Shown one piece after another: positions 14,330 to 26,339 of a DNA stretch of 64,000 nucleotides (positions are counted from its first letter, which is position 1; each line of letters opens with the position of its first letter). The notes below the pieces were generated by a model that saw nothing but the letters and a program-made list of their open reading frames with translations, had not been told where the DNA came from and did not search any database. The stretch covers positions 2,356,001-2,420,000 of the forward strand of contig SPDT01000004.1 in the NCBI GenBank assembly GCA_008477525.1. Direction: 5' to 3'. This stretch comes from Hypomyces perniciosus (taxonomy: Eukaryota > Ascomycota > Sordariomycetes > Hypocreales > Hypocreaceae). The position numbers and the translations under genes are program-made.

Positions 14330-15780
14330 ATATATATTATATTTACTTAAAGGCTTATTAGCCTTAAACCTTTCAAAGATAAAATTACTATACAGTAAAG
14401 TATATTATTATATAAAAGTGCTATAATAAAGTTAAAGCGGCTTTAGCTTTTCTATATAAGCAGGGCAGTAATAGTAATTTAATATTGCTAGGCAAAGAGG
14501 TTAATAGCTGTATAACTGATATATATTGCAATATTGCTAAGCTATTATTGCTATATTATAAAGTTAATGCGTTAATATATTTATATAGAGGCAGCTTTTT
14601 AGATATAGTTTTATTCTTTCTTTTAAATTATTTATAGTAGTGCTATATAGAGATATAAAAGGTTATTAGTGCCTGAAACTAAATAAATCTTTATATCTTT
14701 ATAGGCTATTTTAACTAAACTATTAACCTATTAATTAAATTTACAGTATTATTTAATATAATAATAAGCCTATTAAAGTTAAAAGGGTATATATTTATAA
14801 AAGATATAGTATAAAATATATACCTATATAAGATTATATATTAACTTTATTGCAGTTTAAGTTAACTTAAAATTAACTTTTTTATTAATATAAATTACAT
14901 ACTTTTACGCTTTATATATACTATTAGAGCTATATTTATATTTAGTTAAAGTAAAGCTTAAAATGCCTTATTTAGCGTTATTTTATATTATTTTATATTA
15001 TTTTATATTATTTTATATTATTTTATATTATTTTATATTATTTTATATTATTTTATATTATTTTATATTATTTTATATTATTTTATATTATATTATTTTA
15101 TATTATAGATATATTTAAAAGACGCCTTTAATTTTATTATTGGGACTAAACTTAATATAATAATAAAAATAATTATCTTACAGGTATTTAATCTAGGCTT
15201 AGGTTACTATAAGGCTTTTAAGACCTTCTTCACGGATCTTTTAATGGTTATTATAGATATCTTTTTTAATAAAAAAATATATAATTAGCAGGACTTAAAT
15301 CTTTAATAATATTAAGTATTTTATAGGCAAGAAACACTTTATACTGAAAGAGGTTATATTTAAATATAAGCTAGTTTTAAATTTACTGATAATATATAAT
15401 ATAAGTAACAGGGTTAAAAGATAAAAGGTAATTATATAAATAGCAGTTAATGCAATAAAATTACTTTTAGTTAAATCTTTTTATTGCTGTCGCTATTAAT
15501 TTAAAGGGGCAGTTAGTCTTTTATTTTAATAGCTTTTATATATTAATCCTTATAGAAGTCAGCTTTTTAAAACAATTGCAATAGAGGTTATAGTATATTT
15601 TAATTGTAGTTTTATTTACTTTGCAAGGTAAAGAGCTACTTTTAATAATAATAGCTGCACTATTAGTAAAAAAGAAATCCTGCAGGAAAGAGATTGAGTC
15701 GTTAAAAGAATCGAATAGAGGAGATAGTAGTGGAGGTGGGATTTTACAGTCGGGTTTAGGCAAATTTAGCAGCTTTAAAG
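14330..15780 (+). pseudogene. Possible decayed coding region of T2a, unrecognised
   Basis: Long stretches are nearly open when TAA/TAG are read as former Gln. Examples are LILLGKEVNSCITDIYCN near 14480-14540 and DAFNFIIGTKLN followed by FNLGLGYYKAF near 15120-15220. Between them lies a 10-bp tandem array that would shift frame along its length. The 75-codon minus-strand ORF at 15536-15763 begins inside this region and I regard it as a shadow. No domain is recognised. The position inside the longest TIR copy is the only reason to suspect a transposase. Confidence 0.3.
14981..15105. repeat. 10-bp tandem array (TTTTATATTA)
   Basis: About twelve head-to-tail copies of the 10-mer TTTTATATTA, nearly perfect, with an irregular last unit. 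It lies in the middle of T2a and has no counterpart in the shorter T1/T2 elements. The unit length is not a multiple of three. Confidence 0.95.
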
Positions 15781-16038
15781 GCGACTACAGCCGGCTATAG
15801 TTTTTACTATTAAGATTAAAGCGTTTAATAAGATTAAAGCGAGTTATCTCTTTAAACTGAGTTAATAAAGGGTTAATAGGGATATCTATTATTGTAATAG
15901 CGCTGATAATATTGCTGTAGTGGTGTTATTGCTATAGTTCAAGTTGCAGAGTGTAAGGAGCTATAGGGAGATTTTTGCGGGTGGCGCACAGACTATCTGT
16001 ATAAATAGCAATTTTTATCTGTATGAATAGCACTACTC

Positions 16039-16990
16039 TATTTTTAAAGCCTTTATTATTTATTTAATAATTTTATTATATTTACTATTTAATATAAATA
16101 ATATTACTATAAAATTTTAAAAAGGCTTATTTAATATATATTACTTATTAAAAAACTATAATACCTTTTAAAATAAATTAATTATTTTATATTATTTATT
16201 AAAACTAATAAAAAATGATATATTAATCTTTTAATACTATTAAGCAGTGTTATTAAAACGTTTAATAATTGTATTAAAGTTTCTTTATTATAATTAATAT
16301 ATATTTCCCTTAAAAGGATTTATAGTATATAAAATCTTTTTAAAAATAATTAAAAAGATTAATTAATTGCCTATAAAAGTAAGATTAATTTAAAAATATT
16401 AATTAATATATTTTTATTAATATTTAATAATATCTTTTTATTTACTATTAAATTATTTACAGTCTTTAATTTAATAGCAGCTAAATAAATTATTATTTTT
16501 AAGGTTTAATAGTAAAGCTATATTTAAAGCTTTAATTTAAACTTCAATTTATACTTTAAGGTTTTAATTTTCAGCTATTTACTTTAAAATTTCTTATTTA
16601 AAGGTTTATTTTTTTTATTAAATTAAGCCCTTTTTATTATTTAATTAAAAAAATAAAATTAATAATAAAGGTTATTATCTTTAATAATTGCATTTACTAA
16701 ATATATATAGTTACTATTAATACTAGATTTTTACAGGGTTTTAAAAAGAAAAGGGAAAAGTATTAACTTTATAGCTAAAACTATAATTTATTAGGCCAGG
16801 TTAAGCTGCAGGGTAAGGTTTAGGGCATTTATATTTATCTCGCTTATAATTAGTTTCTTATAGATATAAGGTTTAAGGGGCAAAAGCTAGGCTATAGAGG
16901 CGTTATTATAGGTTTAAGAATAGGGGGGAATTATAATCGGTTAGGTATATGCCTCGCGATGGCGCAGCCGAGTTAAGGGATAGTATAAAC
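16039..16990 (-). pseudogene. Gypsy element D, 5' internal region (gag side)
   Basis: Continuation of element D on the far side of T2a, next to its 5' LTR. The last 200 bp (about 16790-16990) are much less RIP-mutated and contain CpG-rich words such as 'cctcgcgatggcgcagccgag'. On the minus strand this would be the leader and the start of gag, but I could not extract a domain. The first base pairs after the LTR (GTTTATACTATCCC) occupy the primer-binding region. Confidence 0.5.
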
Positions 16991-17162
16991 TATTACAGTA
17001 TAGAAAGGCAGGTTAAGGCAAATATCGTTATTGTGCCGTGGAGAGCAAGAAAGCCCTAAGGCTTTATAGAAAGCTATAGCTAGGAACGCGTTAGGGCCTG
17101 GTCATGTAACCGGAGCTTACGTGACAGGGCATTAATATCGCGTTACAGTCAGTGCCGTAACA
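16991..17162 (-). repeat. LTR, family G2 (5' LTR of element D)
   Basis: 172 bp, the inverted counterpart of 24703-24874, which is also 172 bp. Element-strand consensus runs TGTTACGGCAC ... GTGCCGTGATA. The body differs completely from the G1 LTR but the terminal 11-12 bp are the same motif. CpA/TpG decay is concentrated at its internal-side end (TATTACAGTATAG). Confidence 0.75.
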
Positions 17163-18162
17163 ATTTAATTTTATTTAATTTTATTTATAATTATTTTAAT
17201 TATAATAGCTATATATAGATTTTCTTTATATAATATATAGTTAAATAAAGTGTATTTGATATATACTTTTAATAATATAATATAGTAATATTTAATAAAA
17301 AGGATTTATTAAATATTATTTATTAAATTTATGATTTTGTATAAAGATAATTAAAATATTTATAAAGTTTTATTACTATATGAGGTTTAAATAAGATTCT
17401 GTATAAAAATAGGTTAATATAAATTTAAATTTAAATAAATTATATAGTTTACTTCTTAATATTTTTTACTATATTTATTTATTTTTAAATATTTTTTTAT
17501 TAATTTATTTAATTTTTTTCTTTCCCTTTAAATAATTATAATAGGTTTATATAAATTATTTTTATTTAGTTTAAGTTTATTATATTATTTTAATGCTTTT
17601 TATAAATAAATTAATATTGTATTAAATAATATTACTGTTTATTTATGTAGCATTTATTTATTTATACAATTTTATTCAAAAGGAGGGCTAAAGGTAAGGA
17701 TTTTAGTATAATTAGATAACTTTACTATTTTAGCTAGATTTAGAATTAAGCTTAATACTAACGCTGAGTTTTAGAGGAACTTTAATATAAATAAAAAATT
17801 CTATTTTATCTTTAATGATAATAATTAAGCTAAAACAAGCTTCCCCCCTTACTTTAAACTTGATATAATATTTATAATAGGTATTATAACTATACTCTTC
17901 CCTTTTATAATACTAAGTCTTAATACTTTATATTAATATACTAATAATATACTAAACGTTTACTTACAATAGCTTTAAAGCCTGCAAATAGCAGTTCCTT
18001 TAACCTAGGAATATATATACTTAAAAAACTATAGCAGAAAATAAAAATTATTATTTTTATAGGGGTAAAAATAAAACACTATATTAATACTATTACTGTT
18101 AAGCCTAATATAAAGTTAAAGGAAGGCTAATATACTAAAACCTATTTAAGTTTAAAGTTTAA
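17163..18162. other. Unassigned AT-rich kilobase
   Basis: Lies between a G2 LTR facing left and a G1 LTR facing right. No ORF, no TIR, no recognisable copy elsewhere in the window. Two islands at 17680-17780 and 17820-17900 keep some C/G and look less mutated. Nothing further can be supported. Confidence 0.4.
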
Positions 18163-18324
18163 TGTCATGGCACTAAACCTGCCCTCTAATAACTTATTAG
18201 TACCACGTGCATCCTTATATAATAACTTAGTCCTACACCTTTAAACTATATTTTGATAGCTTTTTGCTTTATTTAAAGCACAATAAAGATATTACCTTAA
18301 CCCACTATTCTATATACTGTAATA
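18163..18324 (+). repeat. LTR, family G1 (5' LTR, plus strand)
   Basis: 162 bp from TGTCATGGCACTAAACC to CTATATACTGTAATA. It is the reverse complement counterpart of 989-1150 and 1901-2062. The sequence immediately downstream (GTTTATGCCTTCCTATAATAAC) is the conserved start of the internal region, so this is a 5' LTR. Confidence 0.75.
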
Positions 18325-19256
18325 GTTTATGCCTTCCTATAATAACTGCGCTATTACCTTTAGCCTTTAACCCTGCTTAAAAAAATTAACGAAATCGCCA
18401 ATAGCCTAGTCGCAATACTATAAAAAGCCCTATATGTTATAGGAACTTCACTAATCCCCAACTATAGCGAGACTTTAAGCCTAAAAGCCTATATCCATGC
18501 AATAAAAAATACACTGTAGCCTAAGTCTTTAACCTATATTTAATTCTTTAGCCTGTATTTAATTTAAAAATATTAAAATTAAAATAAAAGGTATAAAAAT
18601 GGACTTTAATTAAAAAGCGAGACTTGCTAATTACTTTTATAACTAGCCTTATATCTATATTATTTTAATAGTTTATAATAACAATTATAACTTAACTTTA
18701 TAGCTTTAAATACTAAAACTTAAATAGTTTTTTAATATTATCTTTAACTACTTTTAAAACTAAAAGTATAACTTTAATATAGCTTTAAAATAAAAAGAGT
18801 TTAAAAATATTACTATTAAAAACTTAAAGCTTATTTAATATAAAGTTTAAAGTTAAAGTAATATAATTAATAAATTTATTAAAGCTAAAAGTAATAATAT
18901 TTTAAAGTATTAAATGAATAACTTTAAAAATAAATTTAATATTAAAGATAAAAATATAAACAGCTATAAATAAAAATATATAAACTAATATTCTATTAGA
19001 CTATATAATATTATAATTAATACTAAGTATTTTAAAACCTTTTTTAAATATATCCTTTATATTAGCAGTAAATTAAATAGTAAGACTTATGATTTAATAT
19101 AAAAGGCATTTAATTATATTATAATAAAAAAGGATAACTATATAATATAAAAATAAGAAAATAGTAAAACATTAATTAAATTCCTAAACTTATAATCTAA
19201 AACTCTTAACCTTTCTCAATCTACTGCCTAAAAGTTTAACACCTATTGTATAGTAA
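18325..19256 (+). pseudogene. G1 gypsy gag region, decayed
   Basis: Aligns over about 800 bp with the reverse complement of 1-988. The two agree through 'ctttatattag..taaat' near 19060 and then drift apart near 19140. Every frame has multiple stops. With stops read as Gln the frame gives KLNSKTYDLI and KAFNYIIIKKDNY, plausible gag helices but not diagnostic. It is terminated by the left end of the hAT copy at 19257. Confidence 0.5.
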
Positions 19257-19915
19257 CAGGGTTGTGAGATTAATGAGTAGTTTTTATTTTTCGTTTCGTT
19301 ACTACTAATTATTTCATTATTCGTTATTCGTTAATGAAATACCTTTATTAATAGTTGGGCTATTAATAAAATGAAGGTAGTTTTAATTAGATTATTAATG
19401 AAACGAAAAAAAGCTTCGTTATTAATCAAGAAATGAAATAGTTCTTAGTGATAAAGATAATAAAGGTCTAAAAATATAAATATAATAAATAATAATATAA
19501 CTATATAAATAACTATATGACTATATAAAATAATAAGAAATAATAAATATAGTTTTTAATTTTTTAACTTTTTTAAAAAGATTTAAATAGATTTATAAGC
19601 AGATTTATAAGCATTTTTTAAGTATTTATAAGTAAATTTATTAGCATATTTATAAGCAATTTTTTAAAAAGTTTATTTATATAAAGACTTGATTATTTTA
19701 TTTTATTTTATTTTTTTTAAATTCTATATCCTTTCTTAATTATATAACCTATATTAACTATATTTTATTATAATAGCTATTTCTTCTATAGCTATTATAA
19801 TTATTCTAGTTTTTTTTATATAACTATCTTCCTTTATTTTAGCTATGTTTTAACTTAACTATTATAATTTTTATTTTATTAACTATAATAGTTAATTCCT
19901 TTATTTCTAATTATA

Positions 19916-22900
19916 ATGGATTCTGAATATAAAGAATCTATTTATTCTAATTCTAATACTAATCTATTATCTCAATTAAAAACAACCTCTTTTAATATAG
20001 CTTCTTTTTCTGTTATATTAAATGCTAGGGACCTTAGATTTTTCAAATATAATAAAGATAATTACAAATTAAAAGATAATAATAATTCTAAAATTTATAT
20101 ATTTCAAAACGGCTTAATTTCTTAAACCCTTTTATATATTAATTTATTTAAAGATAGATAAATGCTTATAAATTGCTGAAGGTTAATTATAATATCCTTT
20201 TTAATTATATATATATATATATAATAATTTATATAATAGCTGCTATTATAAAATAATAGTTAAAGTTAAAGGCTTTAAATCCTTTAATTTAGCTAGATAT
20301 TATTAATATAAATATCTTAATACTACTTATAATAAAGAATTAGAAAAATTTAAAAAAGAAATATATTATTACGCTTTTTATATTAATATATAAATTATAT
20401 ATATATTAATTTATTATATAAAAGCTTCTATTTGTTTAATTGAAAATAATTTATTTACTTTAAATTTTATAAAATATATAGCTTAGGCTTAATATAGCTA
20501 TTTCTAATAGCTTTATTAAAGATATTGCTTTAAATAAAATATTATATTTTTTAATAGATAATAATATTTCTTTTAATGCAATATCTTCTAATTCTTTTAA
20601 AGAATTATTAACTTATTATAATAAATAAGTATTTTATATATATATATATATATATATTATAATTGACTAATATATTATTTAATAAAGAGTATCTTATTAT
20701 TAATAGAAAGAAAATTAAAGAAATATTAAAAGATACTTATAATAAAGATCTAATAGACTTGAATTTACAATTAAAGTGTAATATAAAGGCTTTAGAGTTT
20801 TTTTCTTTAACCTTTAATATATAGACTTTAATTAGTTAAACTGCCTATATAGGCATTATTTTTATATTTATTAATTCTAATTTTAATTAAAATATCAATT
20901 AATAAATTAATTATATCCTTTTATATCTATATTATTTATGTATTTAAATTATTAATATTTATATATAGGTTTCAAGTAATTAATTAAAAGTTATACTAGA
21001 ATATATATATTTAAAGAGTTTTAAGAAGCTTTAAAAGATTATCCTTTATTATAACCTATTCAAAATATATTTAAGTATATTATTTTTTATATCTTTTTAT
21101 ATAGGTTATATAAAATGCTAATAATTTAATATAATTAAAGACAATACTATTAATAATAATACCTTTATTAATTCTTTTAAAGAAAGTTATAATTTAATTA
21201 TAGGAAAAGAATTTAATAATAATATTTATTATATAGTGTATATTATTAATATTATAGCTTAAAATATATTAAAAGATTATATATTTAATAAAGATACTGA
21301 TTTTTTAATATTTAAATATATAAATATAAAAGTTATATATTTAAATATTAAAAACTTTTTAGTAATAAACATTAGAATCTTCCTTCTTTTAATAGTAAGT
21401 TATTTATGTTAATAAATTATATTAAGAAATAACTATATATTAATATTTAAATATGTCTTATAGCCTTAATTAAATATATAATAACTTTAATTAAATATAT
21501 ATAAAAGCTTAAAAAGTTATTAGAAAAAGGAATATTAAAACCTAAAAAAGATAATAAGCTTTTTATTAATTATAATAGGCAAATTATTCCTTTAAATAAA
21601 TATATTTTCTATATATATTTATATATAAAGAAAGAAATAAATAATAAATATATTTTATAAATAATTTAATTTATTGGAATTTAATTTATTATATATTATA
21701 AGCTATTATTAAGCTAAAACCAGCTTTAATATATATCTATAATAATATAATTAATAAGGAATATAGGAAAGTATATAAATCCTATTATATTATATATAAT
21801 TAGAAATATAGCTAATTAATTATATATAGATATATTTAAATAATATTAAATAGGCTGCTTTAATTAAATTAAAGCGAATATTCGAGATTTTTACAAAACC
21901 TTTAACTAAATTATAAAGGCAGGTCTATATAACTATTCTAAGAGCTTTATTATATATATATAGAATATATAATAAACTAAAAGAATTATATAAGACCTAT
22001 ACTTATAATACTAATAAAGGCAATCAATTAATAAATTATTATTACTCTTTTAAAGATTATATATATTAATTTAATTAAGCCCTTTATTATAATAGCTATA
22101 ATAAAGCTATTAAAGCTGGCCTAGCTAAACTAAAGAAATATTTCCCTAAAAGGCAAATAGCTATTTTAATAAATGGATATAAGCCTTATTTATTTAAGAT
22201 ATTCTTAGATCCTAGATTTAAGGCTATATACTTTAAAGAAAAAGGCTTATTATTTTTTTATCTTGCTATCTTTAATAATATTATAAATTTATTTAAAATT
22301 AAATATAATAAATAAATTATTTTATTATATATATATATATATATATATTCCTTTATTTCTTTATATTTATTATTATTTATTATTTAAAATTAAAAAGAAA
22401 AAAAGGCCTTATTAATATAATTAATAAAGTTATACTTAAATTTAATATATCTTTTAATAAATTAGCAGAAAATATATATTCTATAAAATCCCCTATTAGG
22501 CATTCTAGTCTTAATAAAAACGGTTGTAATTCTGATTTAAATAAAGAGCTTCATTTAAGGACTAAATCATCTATTAAAGATAAAATAACTATATATAGTA
22601 GAGAACCTATTATTATAGAAAAAGTAAGTATTTTATTTTTATATTATATTAATAATTATCTATATTACCATATAACATTAATAATAAAATAAGATAATCT
22701 ATTATATTATTAAAAATCTAATACTTATAGATTTCCTATACTTTCTATATTAACTAGACGCTATTTACCTATTCCTATAACTTCTATAGATAGAAAGTAC
22801 TTTTTCTATTAATAATAATATTATTACTAAAAGCAGAAATAGATTAAACTTTAACCTAATTCAGGAACTAATTTTATTAAAAAGCTGGAAAAAGAATTTA

Positions 22901-22954
22901 CAAAAGCTTAAAAATAACTATATTATTAAGAAAGATTTAATAGAAAAGGTCTAA
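19916..22954 (+). pseudogene. hAT transposase (hAT-1), decayed
   Basis: The start is taken at ATG 19916 (MDSEYKESIYSNSNTN), conserved in hAT-2 and hAT-3. The first 69 codons are open; the rest has many RIP stops. A conserved stretch near 22460-22625 reads FNKLAENIYSIKSPIR. It is followed by a probable 70-bp intron (GTAAGT at 22624 to AG at 22693), also present in hAT-2. The C-terminal dimerisation domain at about 22700-22880 reads NTYRFPILSILTRRYLPIPI, so the usual RxYLAIPAT is partly altered. The stop at 22952-22954 is shared with hAT-2. Non-functional. Confidence 0.75.
22624..22693 (+). other. Putative intron in hAT transposase
   Basis: Begins GTAAGT and ends ATAAG. Removing it joins IIIEK to an Asp-Asn-Pro-Leu-Tyr-Tyr-like segment that leads directly into the dimerisation domain. 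The hAT-2 copy has the same layout at 50032-50100 (GTAAAT..ATAG). The size fits fungal introns. Confidence 0.55.
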
Positions 22955-23342
22955 ATATAATATTATAAATATAATAAATTAATTATATAATTAATCAATT
23001 AGATTTAGAATATTTTAAAAAAATATAATATAATACAGAATAAATAATTTTATTTATTTTATTAAAAATGCATTTAATAATTTTATATAATTTATATAGT
23101 TATTAATAAAATAATTATTTAATTATAATAGTTATTTAATTATAATAGTTAATTTCATTAATAGTAATAAAGAAATACTATATTCGTTAATAGTTATTTG
23201 TTAGCTTATTATTAAACAAGCTTTATTTCGTTTTCTTTAAGCTATTAACGAAACTACTAATAAAGTTAATAATAATGAACAACCTTTGTTTCGTTTTCTT
23301 TAAGCCACCAACGAAACAAATAGTAACAAATTCACAACCCTA

Positions 23343-24690
23343 ATTACATTATATTACTGCCTAAATCCTACTACTATAATATTATTTATAAGCATTTATT
23401 AATAATAGTCTACTGCTTTATAAAAATATATTATTTTATATTTATTACTTTACTACTAATAAAGGAGCTGGCTAATATATTTATTAATAGGATTTACTGC
23501 CTTTATAATATACTTAATAATATTATATTAAACTGTGGTATACAGTTTATATTAGAATTTTAAAAATAACTTTTAAAGTAATTAAGAGTTATATTGAAAT
23601 AGTTATTAGCCTTTTACTTTAAAATTAACAGCTAAACCAAAAGAATTAATATTAATATTAAATAATACCTGTAAGCTTTTATTAACTTTTACTAGGATAA
23701 TCGTGTTTACGGCCTTCTATTAGCTGAATTCGCTGCAAATAATATAATATCTGAAACTATTAGTATATTACTGTTTTTCGCTAATTATAGTTTTAACCTT
23801 TACTTAGGTATAAAGCCTTTATAGCCCTGCCTGCTAAACCTTTTTGCAGTAAAGAAAAAAGAGTCTTTCTGCGCTAATCTTATTGCCGAGCGATTTAAAT
23901 ATATTATTATACACCTAAAATCTTTTATTAAAGCTTTAAAAAGAAGATATAAAAAAATATAAACGTGTAAAAGGAGGTATTATTAGTTTATATTATTAGG
24001 CAAAACGTCTTTATTAATATATAAAATATAAAGATTAACTAGTTAATGAAAAAGTTAAATAATAAATAGGCGGGACTTTATATAATAATAAAGGTATACC
24101 TATAAGCCTATACTATTAGCCTGCTAAAAGGTATAAAGATTTTCCTAGTCCTATATAACTCCCTGCTATAACTTAAAACAGTTACTTTACTGCACTTTAA
24201 GTAAAAGATAATTAATAAGGCTAAATTGAAGAATATTTAAAGTAAAGTATTAAAAAGGGAAAATAATATAAATAAGGTATAAAAAAAATAAAAATTTAAA
24301 GCGCTTTTAAATTATTATAATAATAATAAAGTTTATTACTTTATTAAATAAAAATACTATACTGCTATATAATAACTAATTAAAGACCTGTAAAGTTAAA
24401 AAAAAGGTAATATAAGACTTTTATAAAGGAAACTTATAAAAGCTAAGCCTACTGCGATAAGCATTAAAAAGAATTATAAAAAAGGAAAATGAGGAAATAG
24501 CTAGAAAGAAACTAAAGCCTACAGATCGCTAACTGAAGACTATACCGCGCTAAAGCCTATAATTCAACTATATATCGCTGATACTAAAAACCGTACAATT
24601 CGCCCTTATATTAGAAGTATTAAGATAAATTACCTGGAATTTCAATTTATGCAAGCAATATAGCCATTCGCGGCTGAATGGCGCGATAAA
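23343..24690 (+). pseudogene. G2 gypsy element E, integrase C-terminus and chromodomain
   Basis: The 3' part of a plus-strand Ty3/gypsy pol. At 23718-23780 the reading is LLLAEFAANNIISETISI, the end of the integrase core (family pattern LAEFAxNN..S.TGxSPF). FFANYSFN and LGIKPL follow, then the C-terminal region. At about 24310-24420 NKVYYFIKQKYYTAI*QLIK corresponds to the chromodomain segment (VKWxxYxxxTWxP). The less mutated end (24500-24690) reads QPFAAEWRDKEGG near the 3' border. Several in-frame stops remain. The upstream pol is missing, replaced by hAT-1. Confidence 0.75.
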
Positions 24691-24702
24691 GAGGGGGGGT
24701 AC
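24691..24702 (+). other. Polypurine tract of element E
   Basis: GAGGGGGGGTAC directly before the LTR terminus TGTTACGG. Same architecture as the tract of element B, including the TAC spacer. Confidence 0.7.
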
Positions 24703-24874
24703 TGTTACGGCACCGACTATAGCGCGATATTAACGCCCTATCATATAAGCTCCAGTCACATAACCAGGCCCCAACACGTTCCTAGCTATAGCTTTCTGTA
24801 AAGCCTTAGGGCTCTCTTGCTCTCCACGGCACAACAACGATATTTGCCCTGACCTGCCTTTCCGTGCCGTGATA
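24703..24874 (+). repeat. LTR, family G2 (3' LTR of element E)
   Basis: 172 bp from TGTTACGGCACCGACTATAG to TTCCGTGCCGTGATA. This is the least RIP-mutated of the G2 LTRs, keeping words such as CCAGGCCCCAACACG. Together with 16991-17162 it defines the family. Confidence 0.8.
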
Positions 24875-26161
24875 TAAATAATATATTTTATAAATAAATA
24901 AATTATAATATTAAAAGAGGCTATACTAGCATTTATTTATATATACTATACTAGCTAAATAATACTATTATAATATTTAACGTTAAGTAAATATATAATT
25001 CATACTTTTATGAAGAAATTAACGCAGAAATAAAAACAATTAAAATAATAATTAATACTTCTATTAATAAATACTGAAATAATAGATTTAAAATAACTAT
25101 ATTTACTATTAAAAGGGAAATAAACAGGGAAATAATAAAGATATTTATATTAATTGTTTTTTAAAAAAAAGTAAAAGAATTAAAATAATAATTTATAAAG
25201 TTTTTCATTAATATAACTATAATTTAATTATTATAATAAATTATTACTGCATTTATTATTGCCTTATCTGCTTTATTTATATTACTTCCCTTTTAAAGAT
25301 TAATGCTTAATTCTATGAAAAGCCTATATAGCTAAATTGCCTTTTTAATTGCATTTATTGAATCTATATATTTATCTTTATAACTTAATAGTAGTATTAT
25401 AGCTTGCCTTTTAAAGAACTAGGTAACCTTTTACTTTTGATATTAAATATATAATTAAAGGTTAATTTATCAATAGTTAAATTATTAGCCTAGTTAAAGT
25501 CGCTAAATCCTTATAAACGTTTAAAACTATTTTCAAATATAAAGTATAGGTTTTTTATTTTGTATAAATATTAAAAGATCTGCTTTATAGTTTATTAATA
25601 TGTTTATAAAGGTTATTTAAATATTATAAAGACTATATAAGCGAGATTTAATTATATTTTTAATATAAAGTATATTAATAAACCTACAATTAATTAATAT
25701 TATTTCAGGCAATTTATATATATATTCTTTAGCTTTTTATAATTATATTTCTATTATAAGGGTTAATATATATATATCTATATAATTAATTCTAGTAAAT
25801 TATTAAAGGTTTTTTTAAAATATAGCTTTATTAATTAAAGTATATAATGCTTTTAAGTGTTTAAAAAAATTTAAAAGTATAAGTAAACATTTACCTGCTA
25901 TTTATATTTATTTAAATAAAGCCTTTATTTATTAAATATCTTTAAATATAAATTTAAGATCGCTAATATTATTATTTATTCACTTATCTTTAAATTCTTA
26001 AACTATAATAAAGTTATTACCTTTAAGTATATATATTATCCCTTTATAGGTTATTGTATTTAAAAAAATAATAAAGGCTAATAAATTAGCTATTACTATA
26101 GTTGCTACTATATTTTTACTTTTATTATTAAATTATTAATAATTAACTATTCTATTATATT
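24875..26161. other. AT-rich retroelement remnant
   Basis: No ORF. The last 150 bp (about 26020-26161) align with the reverse complement of 45800-46010, including 'tattatccctttataggtta', so the flank of the V copies at both places comes from one larger repeat. Minus-strand reading of 25250-25560 with stops ignored gives Gln-rich peptide of gag type, not diagnostic. Confidence 0.4.
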
Positions 26162-26168
26162 ATAGCTT

Positions 26169-26318
26169 ATTACAGCATGGTCGAGAAAGGGCTCTCAAAG
26201 CAGAAAAAGGTCAATGAAGAAGAAAAAACTAGCTAAAGGAGAAGCAACGTAGAAAAGTATGTCACATACTGTGATCCACCACAAAGTGGCAACAGCTGTC
26301 ATCAGGCACCTCTATACC
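26169..26318 (+). mobile_element. Hairpin element H1 (150 bp)
   Basis: Starts ATTACAGCATGGTCGAG and ends CAGGCACCTCTATACC. The flanking heptamers are ATAGCTT (26162-26168) and ATAACTT (26319-26325), one RIP-type change apart. The homologous locus near 45790-45815 (minus strand) lacks the element and keeps one copy (ATAGCCT). The arm GCTGTTGCC of the central hairpin is deleted here, leaving GGCAACAGCTGTCATCAGG. No ORF, and higher GC than its surroundings. Confidence 0.85.
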
Positions 26319-26339
26319 ATAACTTTTACTTTTAACGTT

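Larger units (their letters stand above)
13595..16038. mobile_element. TIR element T2a (2.44 kb), longest member
   Basis: TIRs begin AAGTAGTGCTATTTATACAG on the left and end GAATAGCACTACTC on the right, flanked by an exact 8-bp duplication TATTTTTA (13587-13594 and 16039-16046). The terminal inverted homology continues to TCCTTACACTCTGCAAC, more than 90 bp. Its interior at 13950-14260 is homologous to the interior of T1b (54640-55115), linking T1 and T2. As the longest copy it may descend from the autonomous element. Reading 14330-14800 with stops ignored gives a fairly continuous peptide containing KAALAFLYKQGS. I do not recognise a transposase, RNase H triad or zinc finger in it. Confidence 0.85.
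19257..23342 (+). mobile_element. hAT transposon, full-length copy (hAT-1)
   Basis: Left end CAGGGTTGTGAGATTAATGA, right end GAATTCACAACCCTR (here TTCACAACCCTA). Subterminal blocks rich in 'cgtttcgtt' and 'aacgaaac' motifs lie at both ends, typical of hAT transposase binding regions. Length is 4,086 bp. Flanking octamers (TATAGTAA and ATTACATT) do not match, unlike the exact duplication of hAT-2. The left flank is G1 gag while the right flank is G2 integrase, so the surroundings were probably rearranged after insertion. Confidence 0.85.

Noticed and set aside
19250..23360. 8-bp duplication for hAT-1
   Set aside because: Flanking octamers TATAGTAA and ATTACATT do not match even allowing RIP transitions.
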